In this document: piece by piece, positions 12,008 through 22,800 of the stretch
Position numbering within the stretch: position 1 is the stretch's first letter
How the letters are laid out: every line of letters begins with the position of its first letter
NCBI GenBank assembly: GCA_026874595.1
Contig: CM049314.1
Coordinates: 73,670,300 to 73,734,299 of the forward strand
Source of the DNA: Sipunculus nudus
Taxonomy: Eukaryota; Annelida; Sipuncula; Golfingiida; Sipunculidae
Length of the DNA: 64,000 nucleotides
Direction of reading: 5' to 3'
The notes under the pieces: generated by a model
What the model was told of the DNA's origin: nothing
Databases searched by the model: none
Seen by the model: only the letters and a program-made list of their open reading frames with translations
Translations under genes and position numbers: made by a program

Positions 12008-12715
12008 TTTACAAATAAAAAAAATAAAAACGTATAGTTTTCCGATTATGTATCATGTATTGTATTATACACTCATTAAAAGCAGAATCATGCATAAGCA
12101 ATTTTAATATATGCATGCAACTATAATTATAATGAAACTGCATTTGGGCACGAGTTAACCAGTGCGTCTCTGTGACTTCCGAGTTAAACACATTGGATAA
12201 CATCCAAGCACTTCTGACTGACTTCCGAGATGGCTTCCGAGCACAAAATCTTCCATAACGTTCAGATTAAACAATGGATAACTATTATTCTTCACAGAAT
12301 GAAAAATAAAGATCTTATTCTATCGGGGAAAAAGAAAACGGTATTGAAGCGTTAGCATGTTGTATATGCTTTAAACTGCTTTCGTTGGTTTCCAGCTTCC
12401 GGCTTCCGACTTCCAAGTTAACATACACGACCGCGCCATGACACATTTAGTTTTGAATGAGAAGTACCGCTTCACGTGAATCGATGCTACAGTGATGAAT
12501 GGAGGTAATAAATGTAATTATTTTTGTGTAACATCATTTTTTCTTTGATATTAAGCACATATAATAAGACTATATAAGCCTGTGATGCCAAATAATACCA
12601 GACAGGAAATATTTTGATCCGACGCTTAGAATGGGCGTTCTGTTGTGACTGCCATCATGACTCCAGGCCCTATCAGTTTATTTCCGAAGGCCTGAGTGTC
12701 ATGTTGTCATGGCTA
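10036..12715. mobile_element. 2.68-kb element with 9-bp TSD, parent form of the 107-bp element
   Basis: It starts TAGCGACAGCTTGTCACC and ends TGTTGTCATGGCTA. The flanks AGGTAAGTC (10027-10035) and AGATAAGTC (12716-12724) form a 9-bp target duplication with one mismatch. Its first ~49 and last ~54 bases equal the two halves of the 107-bp element at 346-452, so the latter lacks the ~2.58-kb middle. Inside are inverted subterminal copies of a GTGTAAAACTCGGAAG-like motif (10383, 10560; reverse near 12170, 12220, 12400), two (AT)n runs and a C run. No transposase frame is recognised. Confidence 0.75.
11104..11161. repeat. (AT)n microsatellite
   Basis: A pure TA dinucleotide run. Similar runs lie at 11970-12002, 27112-27145, 29556-29617 and 33668-33725. 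Frames through them give Ile-Tyr repeats and are not genes. Confidence 0.95.
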
Positions 12716-12768
12716 AGATAAGTCCTCCTTGTCATGAATTCAGATGCTTTAATAGTAGAACAGTTTTT

Positions 12769-14686
12769 AGCTCAGCTGACTATAAGTCATCTGAGCTATA
12801 GTCGTGGTCCATTGTCTGTCGTCCGTCCGTCTGTCAGGCCGTCCGTCCGTCCGTCCATCCGTCAGTCTGTCCATCCGTAGCTGTGGCACGTTTTGAAACC
12901 GTAAGACCTAGGAATCCAAAATTCAGCATAATGTTAGATGTCACCAAAATCTCCTACCAAGCCGAAAACTGGGTCTTTGCGACTTCGTTCCTTTGAGAAA
13001 TTAAGGAAAAACCTCAATTTTTTATTAAAATCCTATTTTCACAATTCAGGACTGCCTAATATCAAAACCACTCATCTGTTTTCTCTCATATATACCATAA
13101 ATATTCCTCTATATAGTTCCTATGTATATCCCAGAAATTAAGTCTAAATTCTTTAAGTTATGGGCCCAAACATAATGGACTTTGTAAAAAATCAGGAAAA
13201 ATATTTACTCACTTAACATGGAAAATTTTGAAACTAGAGTCTATTTTCCCAAGTATATAACTATGTATTATTAAGATTCAATTGTTAACCCAAAATTAGA
13301 TCTGAATTTTGTAAATTTTTTAAGTTATTAGCATAATAATAAAATCAGTACCTTAAATTTTGCCCAACTTTGATCATGGCACGTTTTTTTCCTGTAAGTA
13401 CCATTGATTTAATTTTCACAGCATGTAAACATAAATATTTAATTGGTTTAAATCTGAAAATTTGAAAATAAAAGCTTGAAAATTAAGCTAGTTATTGATT
13501 TTTTTCTTGAGGCTCTATTTTAGTCATTTGCTTTGATTACAGATTACAGATGCAGGGTCCCACTCCAGGTCACTGGAAGTCAGCTATGCCAGTGTTTCTG
13601 ATTTGTTACAGTCACTGGGGGAGATCCCCTGCTGTGACAGGTGTACAGTTATTCTCATATCACCACCCCAATCACCCCCCCCCCCCTAGCAAAACCAAAA
13701 CCACCAAGTGTTATGCAGTAATTATTATTGTTTTCACTGTATCTCCTTAATTGTAATGCTGTTTCCACTCCGATATGCAAAAACTACCCTTGAAAAAGTA
13801 ATTCAAGGTGTAATCCAGAAGATGCAATGTTGTGTAATGTAGCATTTTTAAAGAAATAAATTTTCTTTTAAATGATTTTAACAAATATAATTGAACCCAT
13901 CAGTATGCTTAAATTAATAAAATATGAAGCACATTATGGATAAATAAAGACACAATTAAAAATTGTGAAATCTAAATCAAGTATTATTTTTAGATATTTA
14001 TTGTTTTGCAGATTTAAAAGATAATTTTTGTGGTAAAAAATAAATAAACATTTTTATGCATGATGTGGTGTTATCTGACAAGATTGAGATTTATGATGAT
14101 GCAGTTGAGAATTATGAATCAACTTTTATATTCAGATATATATGTTATATTGGAAATGTATAGAAATATAAACTTAAATTTAAAAAAAAATTGATGTGAT
14201 AAAAAAATGAGGATTTAATACAAACATTTGTTCATTATTTTCCTGCCTCAGCAGAATTTGAGATCAGGCTTTGTTTGCCCTGTTTTATGTTGTTAATTAG
14301 TTATATTTCAACTGTATACATTTCATAAAAAATACATATATATTTAATAATACATGTTATACAAAAAAATAGATGCAATTGAACAAATGTGTAAACTACT
14401 GAAATGTCAACAGTTAATAAAAAAGCAAACTAATGATCATGGTAATAGTACAGATTATTTGTTCACAAACTGCTCACATGCTTCAGTTTCAACATTAGGA
14501 AACACATGGTCAGGTCACAAAATATTATTTGCAACAATTTCTTGCTCATCAATACAAAGGAATTATATAAACCAACCAAGGCCTTTATTACCTATTCCTC
14601 TTACACTTTATCTCCATTTGATATTATTTTAGATTTTGACCTTCAAGGTCAACTTCAGCTGAGCACAGTGACCCATGGGTCCCTTG
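12769..14686 (+). mobile_element. Pearl/HINE-like element, copy C
   Basis: The 5' end is AGCTCAGCTGACTATAAGTC after five T residues. The first 29 bases can fold, because AGCTCAG pairs with CTGAGCT and GACT with AGTC. A GTCC/GTCY microsatellite follows (12815-12880), then core sequence shared with copies D, E and F (gaaaccgtaagacctagg; caaaaccactcatctg; ttgcccaactttga). The 3' end is cagctgagcacagtGACCCATGGGTC then CCTTG, followed by TT. No coding capacity is recognised. Confidence 0.8.
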
Positions 14687-14699
14687 TTATTGCAATGTT

Positions 14700-16150
14700 T
14701 CTTCCTTTCTTCCTTTTACTTCCCCTTTATTTGCATGCTAACAAATATAATTCCTTTGAAGAGGTGAAGGGTGCAAAAAACTTGTCTGTCGAAATCTGCA
14801 ATGAAATGAGGATTGAACTTTATATGTCTGCAAACACCTACCATTAGAATATTTGAAACCTACATACATGTACTTATAATTAGGTTTTACAATCAGCATT
14901 CATGTAAACCTTTGTAGGGCTATTGGGAAATATCAAATGCATAAATCCAACTGTGCTGAAATTCAACATATATATTAATTTTACGTATTTGAGCCCAAAT
15001 TCTGTTTCAATGTAATGGAATGGACAATTGAGTGGTAAAATGCTCGGCTATCTCCACTGGCACTCCAGGTTTAAACAACATCATTCCTATTTCTATTGGG
15101 TTATAATGGCCCATCCAAGGTGGGTGAATTCCTCCTTGTCCTTTGCTTTCCTTCACCCCTGTATATATACCACCAAACGCCACCATCCGAGCCATGGAGA
15201 GTGGCTTGTATTAGTAATTACAACTAACTGTACAATTCATATTAATTATATATTATAATAAAATAAATTAGACAATCCATATGATATAAAGTTTATCCTG
15301 CTTATAACTTTTATATCAGACTGGATGCATGCGTGGCAGGATACAGACCTATGTATGAAGCTCACGCCTGTCAGCTGTATGGATTCCGCCTTGTGTGTAC
15401 CTACTGAAATTGTACTAAAGTCCCTTTTTCATCAGTACACCCAACGGTAAACTTGATAACATTTGCTGAATACTGCACTTTTAAATGAAAGTGTCATTTG
15501 CTGGGGTAGGTTTTATTATATTAATATTTAATATCTGACGTCCTCTGTTTGAAATCCCTTTATTTGCATCCTAACAAATGTATAAACTGCTTTGCTGAGG
15601 TAAGGGATGAAAGAAACTTAGGTATCCTGTCTGGTATCAGTGGGAGCTTCATATATCAGTGAAGAATAGGCAGGGTTTTCGAAAATCTACAAACATGATA
15701 TTTAATTTTACCATCGACTTAACATTCATGTAAATCTTGATTAGTGCAATAAAAATCAAATAGTTTTGCTGAAATATAATTTACATGTTCTAGTTAAAAG
15801 TATTTGAACACCATGTCTGTTTAAAAGGAAAGACTTTTATTTATAATGAATTTAGAGTACATGTGTGCATGACAAGATACGTGGTTATGTAGAAGCTCAC
15901 ACCTGTGTGCTGTATGGATTCTAAGCTTCTTTTGCCGTGAAGTGATGACTTTCAGACTGTATGTTGGCAAGAACACAGAATCCACACACATTAGAGGTGC
16001 GCAACATGTTGCTGTATGCTGCCTTTGTACTATGGTGATGAATGCATGAAATAACACTCATGCAGATTACTAATTTTGTGATATGGTGACGATGCAGACT
16101 TTAGACTGCATGATCGTAGGAAAAAATCGACACGTGTCAGTAAAGTATCA
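14700..16150. repeat. Old divergent direct duplication, split by a SINE-like insert
   Basis: Blocks near 14710-15000 and 15330-15480 recur in the same order and orientation at 15549-15800 and 15866-15960. Examples are ctttatttgcatgctaacaaat / ctttatttgcatcctaacaaat and gaagctcac...gctgtatggattc. The spacing changes from about 828 to about 533 bases, so the first copy carries roughly 295 extra bases around 15005-15300. No gene is seen. Confidence 0.5.
15008..15200 (+). mobile_element. tRNA-derived SINE-like element
   Basis: The string gagtggtaaaatgctcggct followed by cactccaggtttaaac resembles an A box and a B box (GGTTCAAACC) of a tRNA-derived SINE head. It sits in the stretch missing from the paralogous duplicate downstream, which supports an insertion. 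No clean poly(A) tail or TSD was found. Confidence 0.4.
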
Positions 16151-17130
16151 CTGCCATTTGCTGTGATGTAATTTTTGTGATATAAAACTTGTTCCTTCCC
16201 AACGAGTTGCCATTAAAATTCACTTTGCATAATGGGTTGGTGTCAACAAAATACTTTCATTTGCTGACATTATGCACATTGTGCACATCATGCACATGTA
16301 GTACATGCATATATTGTTAGAAATATTCACCACATGTATGAGCCGGTGCTGCCAGGTTCAAACTAGCTGATCTTTCATGGATGGATGCTAAGAAAATGGT
16401 ACAGCAAGACGGAAGATAGAAAGTCTAATTCACAAAACAAGGTTGAAAAATATAATGCACCCTCAGGTTCCAGACATGCATTCTTTCTTCATTAACTTGA
16501 TTACCTAAAAATTCAGTACAAAGTTTGGTTTGAGTTTTTATCAACTTGATTGGTGATTGTAACTTTGCTGTGCTTTCAGTTTCTGAGCTCTGGTAACCTT
16601 TGTACTTTCCCTTTATGGCAGTTTTATGCCCAAATACAGAATGCTTGGGAAACTTGAATTTCATACCATTAACTCCATCAAGTGAACATATTAATGAGGA
16701 TAGACTACTTCTGTTATTACTGAACAGAACATTTTATTACATTATTTTTTTGTAATATTGCCAGCAAATTTTACAACCTTGCCTGAATATTTTCTTTTAT
16801 ATTTTGCAGGACTAGTAAAACGCCCACAATTCCAACTCACTATCGGTTCTTTTTGTCTTATGTGCAAAGTTCAGTCCGACCAAAATTTGCACTCTGTGCA
16901 CATGAAGATAAATCATTTCAATAAATGAAGCAAATATTTATTATTTCTAATTATCATTATATTTATTAAAAGTATGCATTATGCAAACAAACAAAGTATT
17001 TTAAGACATCACTTGGTAATGATCATAAACCAGATTATCAGTGTAGAAGGTAAACAGCAAACTGCACAAGTGTCTACAAGTGTCCAGATTCTGTCATGCA
17101 CCATTACCACAGTACAAAGATAGCATATAC
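16151..17130. other. Intergenic, no gene seen
   Basis: The DNA is AT-rich, with a short run of tandem tgcacat-type motifs near 16260-16310. The 79-codon minus-strand frame (16425-16664) has no recognisable domain. Confidence 0.35.
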
Positions 17131-17134
17131 GGGG

Positions 17135-17345
17135 TTAGACTGTTGCCTCGTGGTTAAGGACTTGTTTGTAAGTCCCAGGTTCAAACCCCGTCGATGAAAT
17201 CTCGCCACAAACCATGGGATTTTCTCTAATGTCTTAACGATAGGTTATGTCTTCCTGCAAGCAACGAGTATTAAAGCTGCACCGTCACCTCAAGGCAAAA
17301 GAGCCACAACTTATAAATAAATAAAATTTCTTTTACATTGATCGT
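17135..17345 (+). mobile_element. tRNA-derived SINE
   Basis: A tRNA-like head has cctcgtggttaaggac (A-box region) and a B box GGTTCAAACCCC at about 17179-17190. An unrelated body follows and ends in an A-rich tail ataaataaataaaa (about 17314-17330). This layout is that of a tRNA-derived SINE. It is not a functional tRNA because the acceptor and T stems do not close. Confidence 0.6.
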
Positions 17346-17639
17346 ACTACTGGTTAAAATAACTACTACAAGGCACTTTGCGTGGCTCGGATGGCAAAGT
17401 GGTGGATGGAACCAGAGGACACAAAGAAAACAACCGACTCTGTGAAGAAAGCCGATCGTTTTACCAATCGATTGTCCCTTTCATTACATTGAAAGAGACT
17501 TAGTGTTCAAATACTTAAAATTAACAAATATATTAAATTTCGACAGGGTAATCAACAAATACGTTTTACCGTTTGATGTGCTGGTAAAAAAGGGTAATTT
17601 TAGCACAATTTCAATACCAACAAAATCAGACTTCATTCA

Positions 17640-17915
17640 CACATGCATTATACAGACCTGGAACCCTTATAAATAAATTTTTCGATCCTAATAACATAGA
17701 AACATGCACATGGAATGCATTCAAGGACAAATATAACCAACTATATTTCGGTTGCCATCTTGGCCGCCATCTTGGAGTTTTAGCATGATATTGTGAATTA
17801 CGCTCGGCCCCATATCTGAACATATAGAGTATGGTCTGGAAAATTATTATGCCAAGTTTCATTCTTCTTTCCAGCTTTTCATTTCAATTCTTCTCAATAT
17901 ACAGCTGAACTGTTG
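17640..17915 (-). repeat. Repeat with CCAAGATGGCGGCC motif, copy 2
   Basis: The reverse complement matches 9610-9870 along its whole length (for example gaatgaaacttggcataat, ccaagatggcggccaagatgg, tggttatatttgtcc). It is followed at 17965-18262 by a more diverged copy in the same orientation, so the two form a short tandem pair. Confidence 0.8.
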
Positions 17916-17964
17916 GACTAATGGGAATATTACCAAATTTGTGATAAAAACCAGCTAATGAGTA

Positions 17965-18262
17965 TCTGGAGAGGGTTGGAACCTCAAAAATTGAATTTCT
18001 CAGTCCAAAAAACATAATATGAGAGTACTTGCAATGCTTTCTAGGGACATTTTTACTCAAGTTATTGACATTTTCTAATTTGGCAGCCATCTTGGCCGCC
18101 ATCTTGGATTTTGGCCAAGATAATTTATTTTCAGCTTGGCCCTATATCTGAAATTCATCAATAAGCTCCAAAGAATACTTTTGCCAACTTTCATGCTTCT
18201 TTCATTTTTTGCACAATTCCTCCAAATATGGGAGCTTAACCGCTGGACTATTGGTGTACCGG
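17965..18262 (-). repeat. Repeat with CCAAGATGGCGGCC motif, copy 3
   Basis: A diverged copy, head-to-tail with the preceding one. It keeps the paired motif (ccaagatggcggccaagatgg on the minus strand), the agatatagggccaagc block and the gaaagaagcatgaaa block. The short open frames across it are not genes. Confidence 0.7.
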
Positions 18263-18860
18263 TATCTGATAAGGATCCAGTCAGCTCAGCAGCACAGCCT
18301 GACTTCTGGAGTACCAGTTAAGGGTACAACATGTTAGCAGTGACAACCCAATTCAGTAGGCAATGATTATTTGGCTTTTTAGCGCTGGTTAGCCTACTTG
18401 AGTTGTGATATAAGCAATATTGAGGAATGCATTGCAGTGGTCTTCTATCATGTTGCATTTATATTGTGGTTAACAGCCCATAACCTTAACATTAGGCCAC
18501 AAAATGATGAATTAACATGAGAATACATGTGAACTCACAACTCAAACTGAAATTCATGGTTATGGAGTAATTTTCTGAATCACGGTCAAGTTGGCTGCCT
18601 CTGGTAGATCGTTCGAGCCATGCTTGTTTTATCGCGGTCAGAAATTCAACAAACATGCTTAGCAGTTTACAAATACTCTGAGGTAAAGCGGAACTTTTTT
18701 CACTCATGTTTGGTGTTGTTAGATAATACCTAATAAAACTAAAAATTAGTCTGGTGTATGTATAATTGACAGTGTACCTGTTGGCCATGAGGCTTTGACA
18801 GAAATGACAAAAAGTTTGCATTGCCATAGAGCCTTAAAGTATGTTCCTCGCTGAAGGATG
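18263..18860. other. Intergenic, no gene seen
   Basis: No repeat family or protein domain was recognised. The 111-codon minus-strand frame at 18492-18827 lacks any recognisable motif and its codon content is unremarkable, so I do not call it. Confidence 0.3.
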
Positions 18861-18874
18861 TTACGTCATTCTGA

Positions 18875-19200
18875 CAGCCAGTATGCTGGTCGTAAACTCT
18901 CTAATGTCAGAGAGCTAAAATGGCACTAAGGATCTGTTTGCTTAAAGGAATCTATTGAATATTCACATACCAGGTATGTTAAATATACACAAAATATGTT
19001 TTCTCAAAATTTAATGCTTGCCAGTTATTTGCATTCTCAGGGCTAGTACACTGGTCATATACTCACTAATGTCAGAGGGCTTAAATGGCGCCAAGGATAT
19101 GTTAGCTTAACGGAACCTATGAACATACCAGGTTTATTAAATATACACAAAAAATAATGTTTTTCTCATTAAAATATGATGGTACCTGCCAATTTTTTGC
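18875..19200. repeat. Diverged direct duplication, ~166-bp period
   Basis: Two adjacent copies can be aligned: agtatgctggtcgtaaactc...taatgtcagagagct at about 18880, and agtacactggtcatatactc...taatgtcagagggct at about 19046. Both end in ttaaatatacacaaaa. The pair lies 300-600 bases upstream of the SDR gene's first coding exon, in what is probably a 5' intron or promoter-side DNA. Confidence 0.65.
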
Positions 19201-19501
19201 ATCCCCCCCCCCCCCCCCACCAAAAAAAACCAAACTTACATTTTGGTGATATTAGCTCGTTTTGCTCATCAGTTGAATTTCAGGACCCATGGGTCATTAT
19301 TGATTTAACATCTTTAGCAATAACAAAGGATTATTGGTGTTATAATCTTGAAGGACATTGTAAACAAATGAGACTGAGGCTGTCATCTCATCACAACTCA
19401 ACAACATTAAAGGTATAGCTTAAAAAATTTCATCACTAGTCATGTTAAATGATAATTGGTGTCAGAGCAGTAAAGTATTCAAAATTTCTCTAATTTTACA
19501 G

Positions 19502-19555
19502 ATGGAAAAATGGAGGTCCCAGCGGATACGGAAACAGAGGGACTCTTCACTTTGA
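19502..19555 (+). other. Overlapping upstream ORF candidate
   Basis: A splice-acceptor-like stretch (tttctctaattttacag) ends at 19501. The first ATG after it, at 19502, opens a 17-codon frame that ends TGA at 19553-19555, overlapping the SDR start in another frame. If an upstream non-coding exon joins at 19502, ribosomes would meet this ATG first, which could dampen translation. It is equally possible that a coding exon lies upstream in the SDR frame. Confidence 0.35.
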
Positions 19556-19885
19556 TGACCAGCACTGGGTTTCTCCTCTTTATCCCGGCTGTGCTGATCA
19601 CATTAAAGGCGATTGAGTGTGCCATCCGCACCCCTTACATTAGAGACATCCCTGACAAATACGTATTGGTCACTGGCTGTGACCATGGTTTTGGATACGA
19701 TCTTGCTCTGCGTTTAGATAAACTCGGCTGCCATGTTGTGGCCACCTGTCTCATTAATAATAACATAGAGTCACTGCAGGAGACACTTTCGGGCCGAGCT
19801 GTTGTGGTACAGATGGATGTCACTGATTCGACCAGTGTCCAGAAAGCTTACACCATGGTCAAAAGTGTCATCCCAGATAAAAATG
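19510..19885 (+). CDS. SDR gene, coding exon 1
   Basis: It encodes residues 1-125 plus one base. The start ATG at 19510 sits in a good context (aaaATGG) eight bases after a probable acceptor AG at 19500-19501, so at least one upstream exon is likely. The exon carries the N-terminal membrane anchor and the nucleotide-binding beta-alpha-beta unit (YVLVTGCDHGFG ... CHVVATCL), followed by DVTD at 103-106. The donor gtaagt begins at 19886 (phase 1). A coding extension upstream in the same frame cannot be excluded. Confidence 0.88.
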
Positions 19886-22800
19886 GTAAGTCTACACCAA
19901 ATATTACATGATGTCCAATTTTTCACAAATAATAAAAAAACATTTCAACAGTAAGTCTGATTAGAGGGCTTTCACTGACAGTGACTTGACCTTTTCCAGC
20001 AAAGGAGTAGATGTAATTGACCTATGCACCAGAGCCCAAATGCTCCGCCCTTTTAACCTATTTATTACAATGAGCTCCCAAAACGCTCCTTCACAGAAGG
20101 TCTTCCATGCCAATGGTAGTGTGAGCGTCGCACAATAAAATAATGACGTCACAAAGGTCGATGACGCATGTCGATGTATTGACTGACGTCATCAACTGGT
20201 ATCGCTGTCCTCATATCGCAGTCATTGTGAACTGTTTTGTTATATTTTGGATTATTTGTCTACTACAAATTACATGCCAGGTAAGACATTATTATTTACT
20301 TGGTAGTCAGAGGAACGGCTCCTGCAGCCTATAGCCTAGAATTTTTTTTACTGTCCAATTTGTAAAAATAAATATCCTGTAAATCATGCCAACCTGGGTA
20401 CTGCCTACTGGTAGAGACAACACGTGTTCTGTTTGATAGAGCTCTGTCAAATTATGCAAAATGTTGTGTTTTGTCAAATGATTGAAGCTTTACAATGTTT
20501 AAGGTCACCTGATTGGATGCTCGTTAGTCCAATGCTTATGATTATTCATCAAATGAATATGCAATTAAGGCCATATAGAGATTATGGATAGATCAATTGA
20601 GGTGGAAATCCACCCTTAGAAAGCAAGTACATTTATATATATAGTGCAGACATAACTGGTTTATCATTGTATATGATGTTTATGTATGTAGTCTTTGTAT
20701 AGACCTTTATTAAGTTGACTAGTACAGATTCAAAGTGCTACAGTAATGAAAATGTCTGTAAGTTTGTCAAAACATTTAGATATGCATGTATGCACACTAG
20801 AGCCCTGCGCAGGCGGGAATTTAGAGCTCACATCCTCCTCACAAAACAAAGTTGTGAAAACCCGCCCTGCAACTCTCTGCACCTATGAAAAATAAATCGC
20901 CCTGCAACCCCCCCCCCCCTGCAAGTGTAGTTTTCAGCCGCATCCGCCCCGCAGTTTTACCAAAAAAGTCTGCCCGCATTCAACCCCCAGATAAACATAA
21001 GGGACTACCAAAAAGGTAGCAAACTAAATAAAATTACGATTTATTTTCATTTATTTACAATAAATGACCATCTATTGTAAGCAGACAGCATCACCATGTT
21101 TGTTGATGGTATGACTTTTCCAGGTTTCTTTCGCTTGTAAGGACGGAGTTTCAGAGAATTAGCATTTTTTTATATTTTAGAATTTCCACTTTACAAAATA
21201 CAATTATTTACTGCAAAGTAAGATGAAAAGTCAGACACACTAATCAAATACTGCCTTTGTGTTTCCTTAAAATATTTAACGTAATTATAAATTCAACCTA
21301 CCGGTATTCAAATCTTTAGCTAACATAATTTACATAATTAAAGTTCAAACATATTTTCCATGCATATGTTGCCATATACTGAAATATAAAATAAAACTCA
21401 AGCTGCAAAGCATAAAGCAAGCATAACGCAATCAATTTCTATTAATTATGTATGCCTAGTACATATACTTAGACCAGTATGTTACACTACTGGTCACTAG
21501 CTGCACTAGCTGGAGGACAGTATTTTCTCACACAGTTCACACCTTTTATTTGACAAAGAGATTAATCCTGTTCAGTGACGATCAGCTTATTAACTGAAAG
21601 GGGGAAGGCTATGGAACTGCAGGGGGAGTCAACTCTATGTCATGGTCTGAAATGAACATCATGCTCTTTATCTCATCCTTCTTTGCCAATGCATTCATCT
21701 AAACTAGCCAGTGCTCTTTGGCTCATCCATGATGAGCACACCTCAGCCTTTGAGAGTTATGTATTTAAGCTATATCCAGCTGTTGACAGAGATGCAAACT
21801 GTGAGTATTAGAAGGTCACATGTGCAGGTCATACTCCTGCTGCTCTACCCTCAGCCATGTTATGTAATAATAATGGAGACTGGCCACAAGTACAGGCCTA
21901 CCGAGCTGTCTAAATATACAACACTATTGCCAGGTACATTTGAACAATATTATGACCAGTGGTCCCTGCTTATATGAATCTATCTCAAAACTCAGGAATT
22001 TTATATTACACAAGTGCAGTATACAAATTCAGAAAATGAAGAAAACGTAGGTACATAAACAGACTTGTAAACTTTAGTAAATGCAATCATCTCCTCACTA
22101 TTACCATGTTTTTGGCCCGCAAAAACCCACACCAAAAGATCTTGTAGCCCGCCCTGCATATCCCAGCTTTCAGCCTGCACCAGCCTTGCCCCACAAGTAA
22201 TTTTTTTTTGGCCCGCCCCACAAAATCATGAAAAAGTCAGCCCACAGGGCCAGTGGGGAGGTGTGGGTTGCAGGCCCTGCAGCTTGCGGGACAGGTTTGG
22301 GCCCATGCAGGGCTCTAATGCACACACACACACACACACAAGTGCTAGAGTCAAAAATTAAGACTCCTAGTCCTCGGTAAGTAATACAAAGATTTCAGTA
22401 CTTGAGAAGTCCTTTCAGCCGCACAGTGCTGTCATACTTTATTCTTGCAGGACTCTGGGGATTGGTAAACAATGCTGGTGTAGCCAACGCCATGGGACCC
22501 AGTGAATGGCTGGACAAGGAAGACTACCAGAAGGTCATGGAGGTTAATGTATTCGGAATGCATGATGTCACAAAGACTTTTCTCCCATTGGTCAAGAAAG
22601 CCAAAGGTCGCATAATTAACATGGGGAGCTGGCTAGGCAGGTTCAGCCCACCATTCAGCTCTGCCTATGCCATGTCTAAACATGCTGTGCTGGCCTTGAG
22701 TGACTCTCTCAGGTAGGTCAAAGGTTACAGGTCAATTATTTGATCAAGATTAAAGATCATGTGTTAGGTCAAGGTCATATGGCCCTATTTGTTTCCTGTA

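Noticed and set aside
17135-17210. tRNA gene
   Set aside because: Same reasoning. In addition, the sequence continues into a SINE-like body with an A-rich tail.
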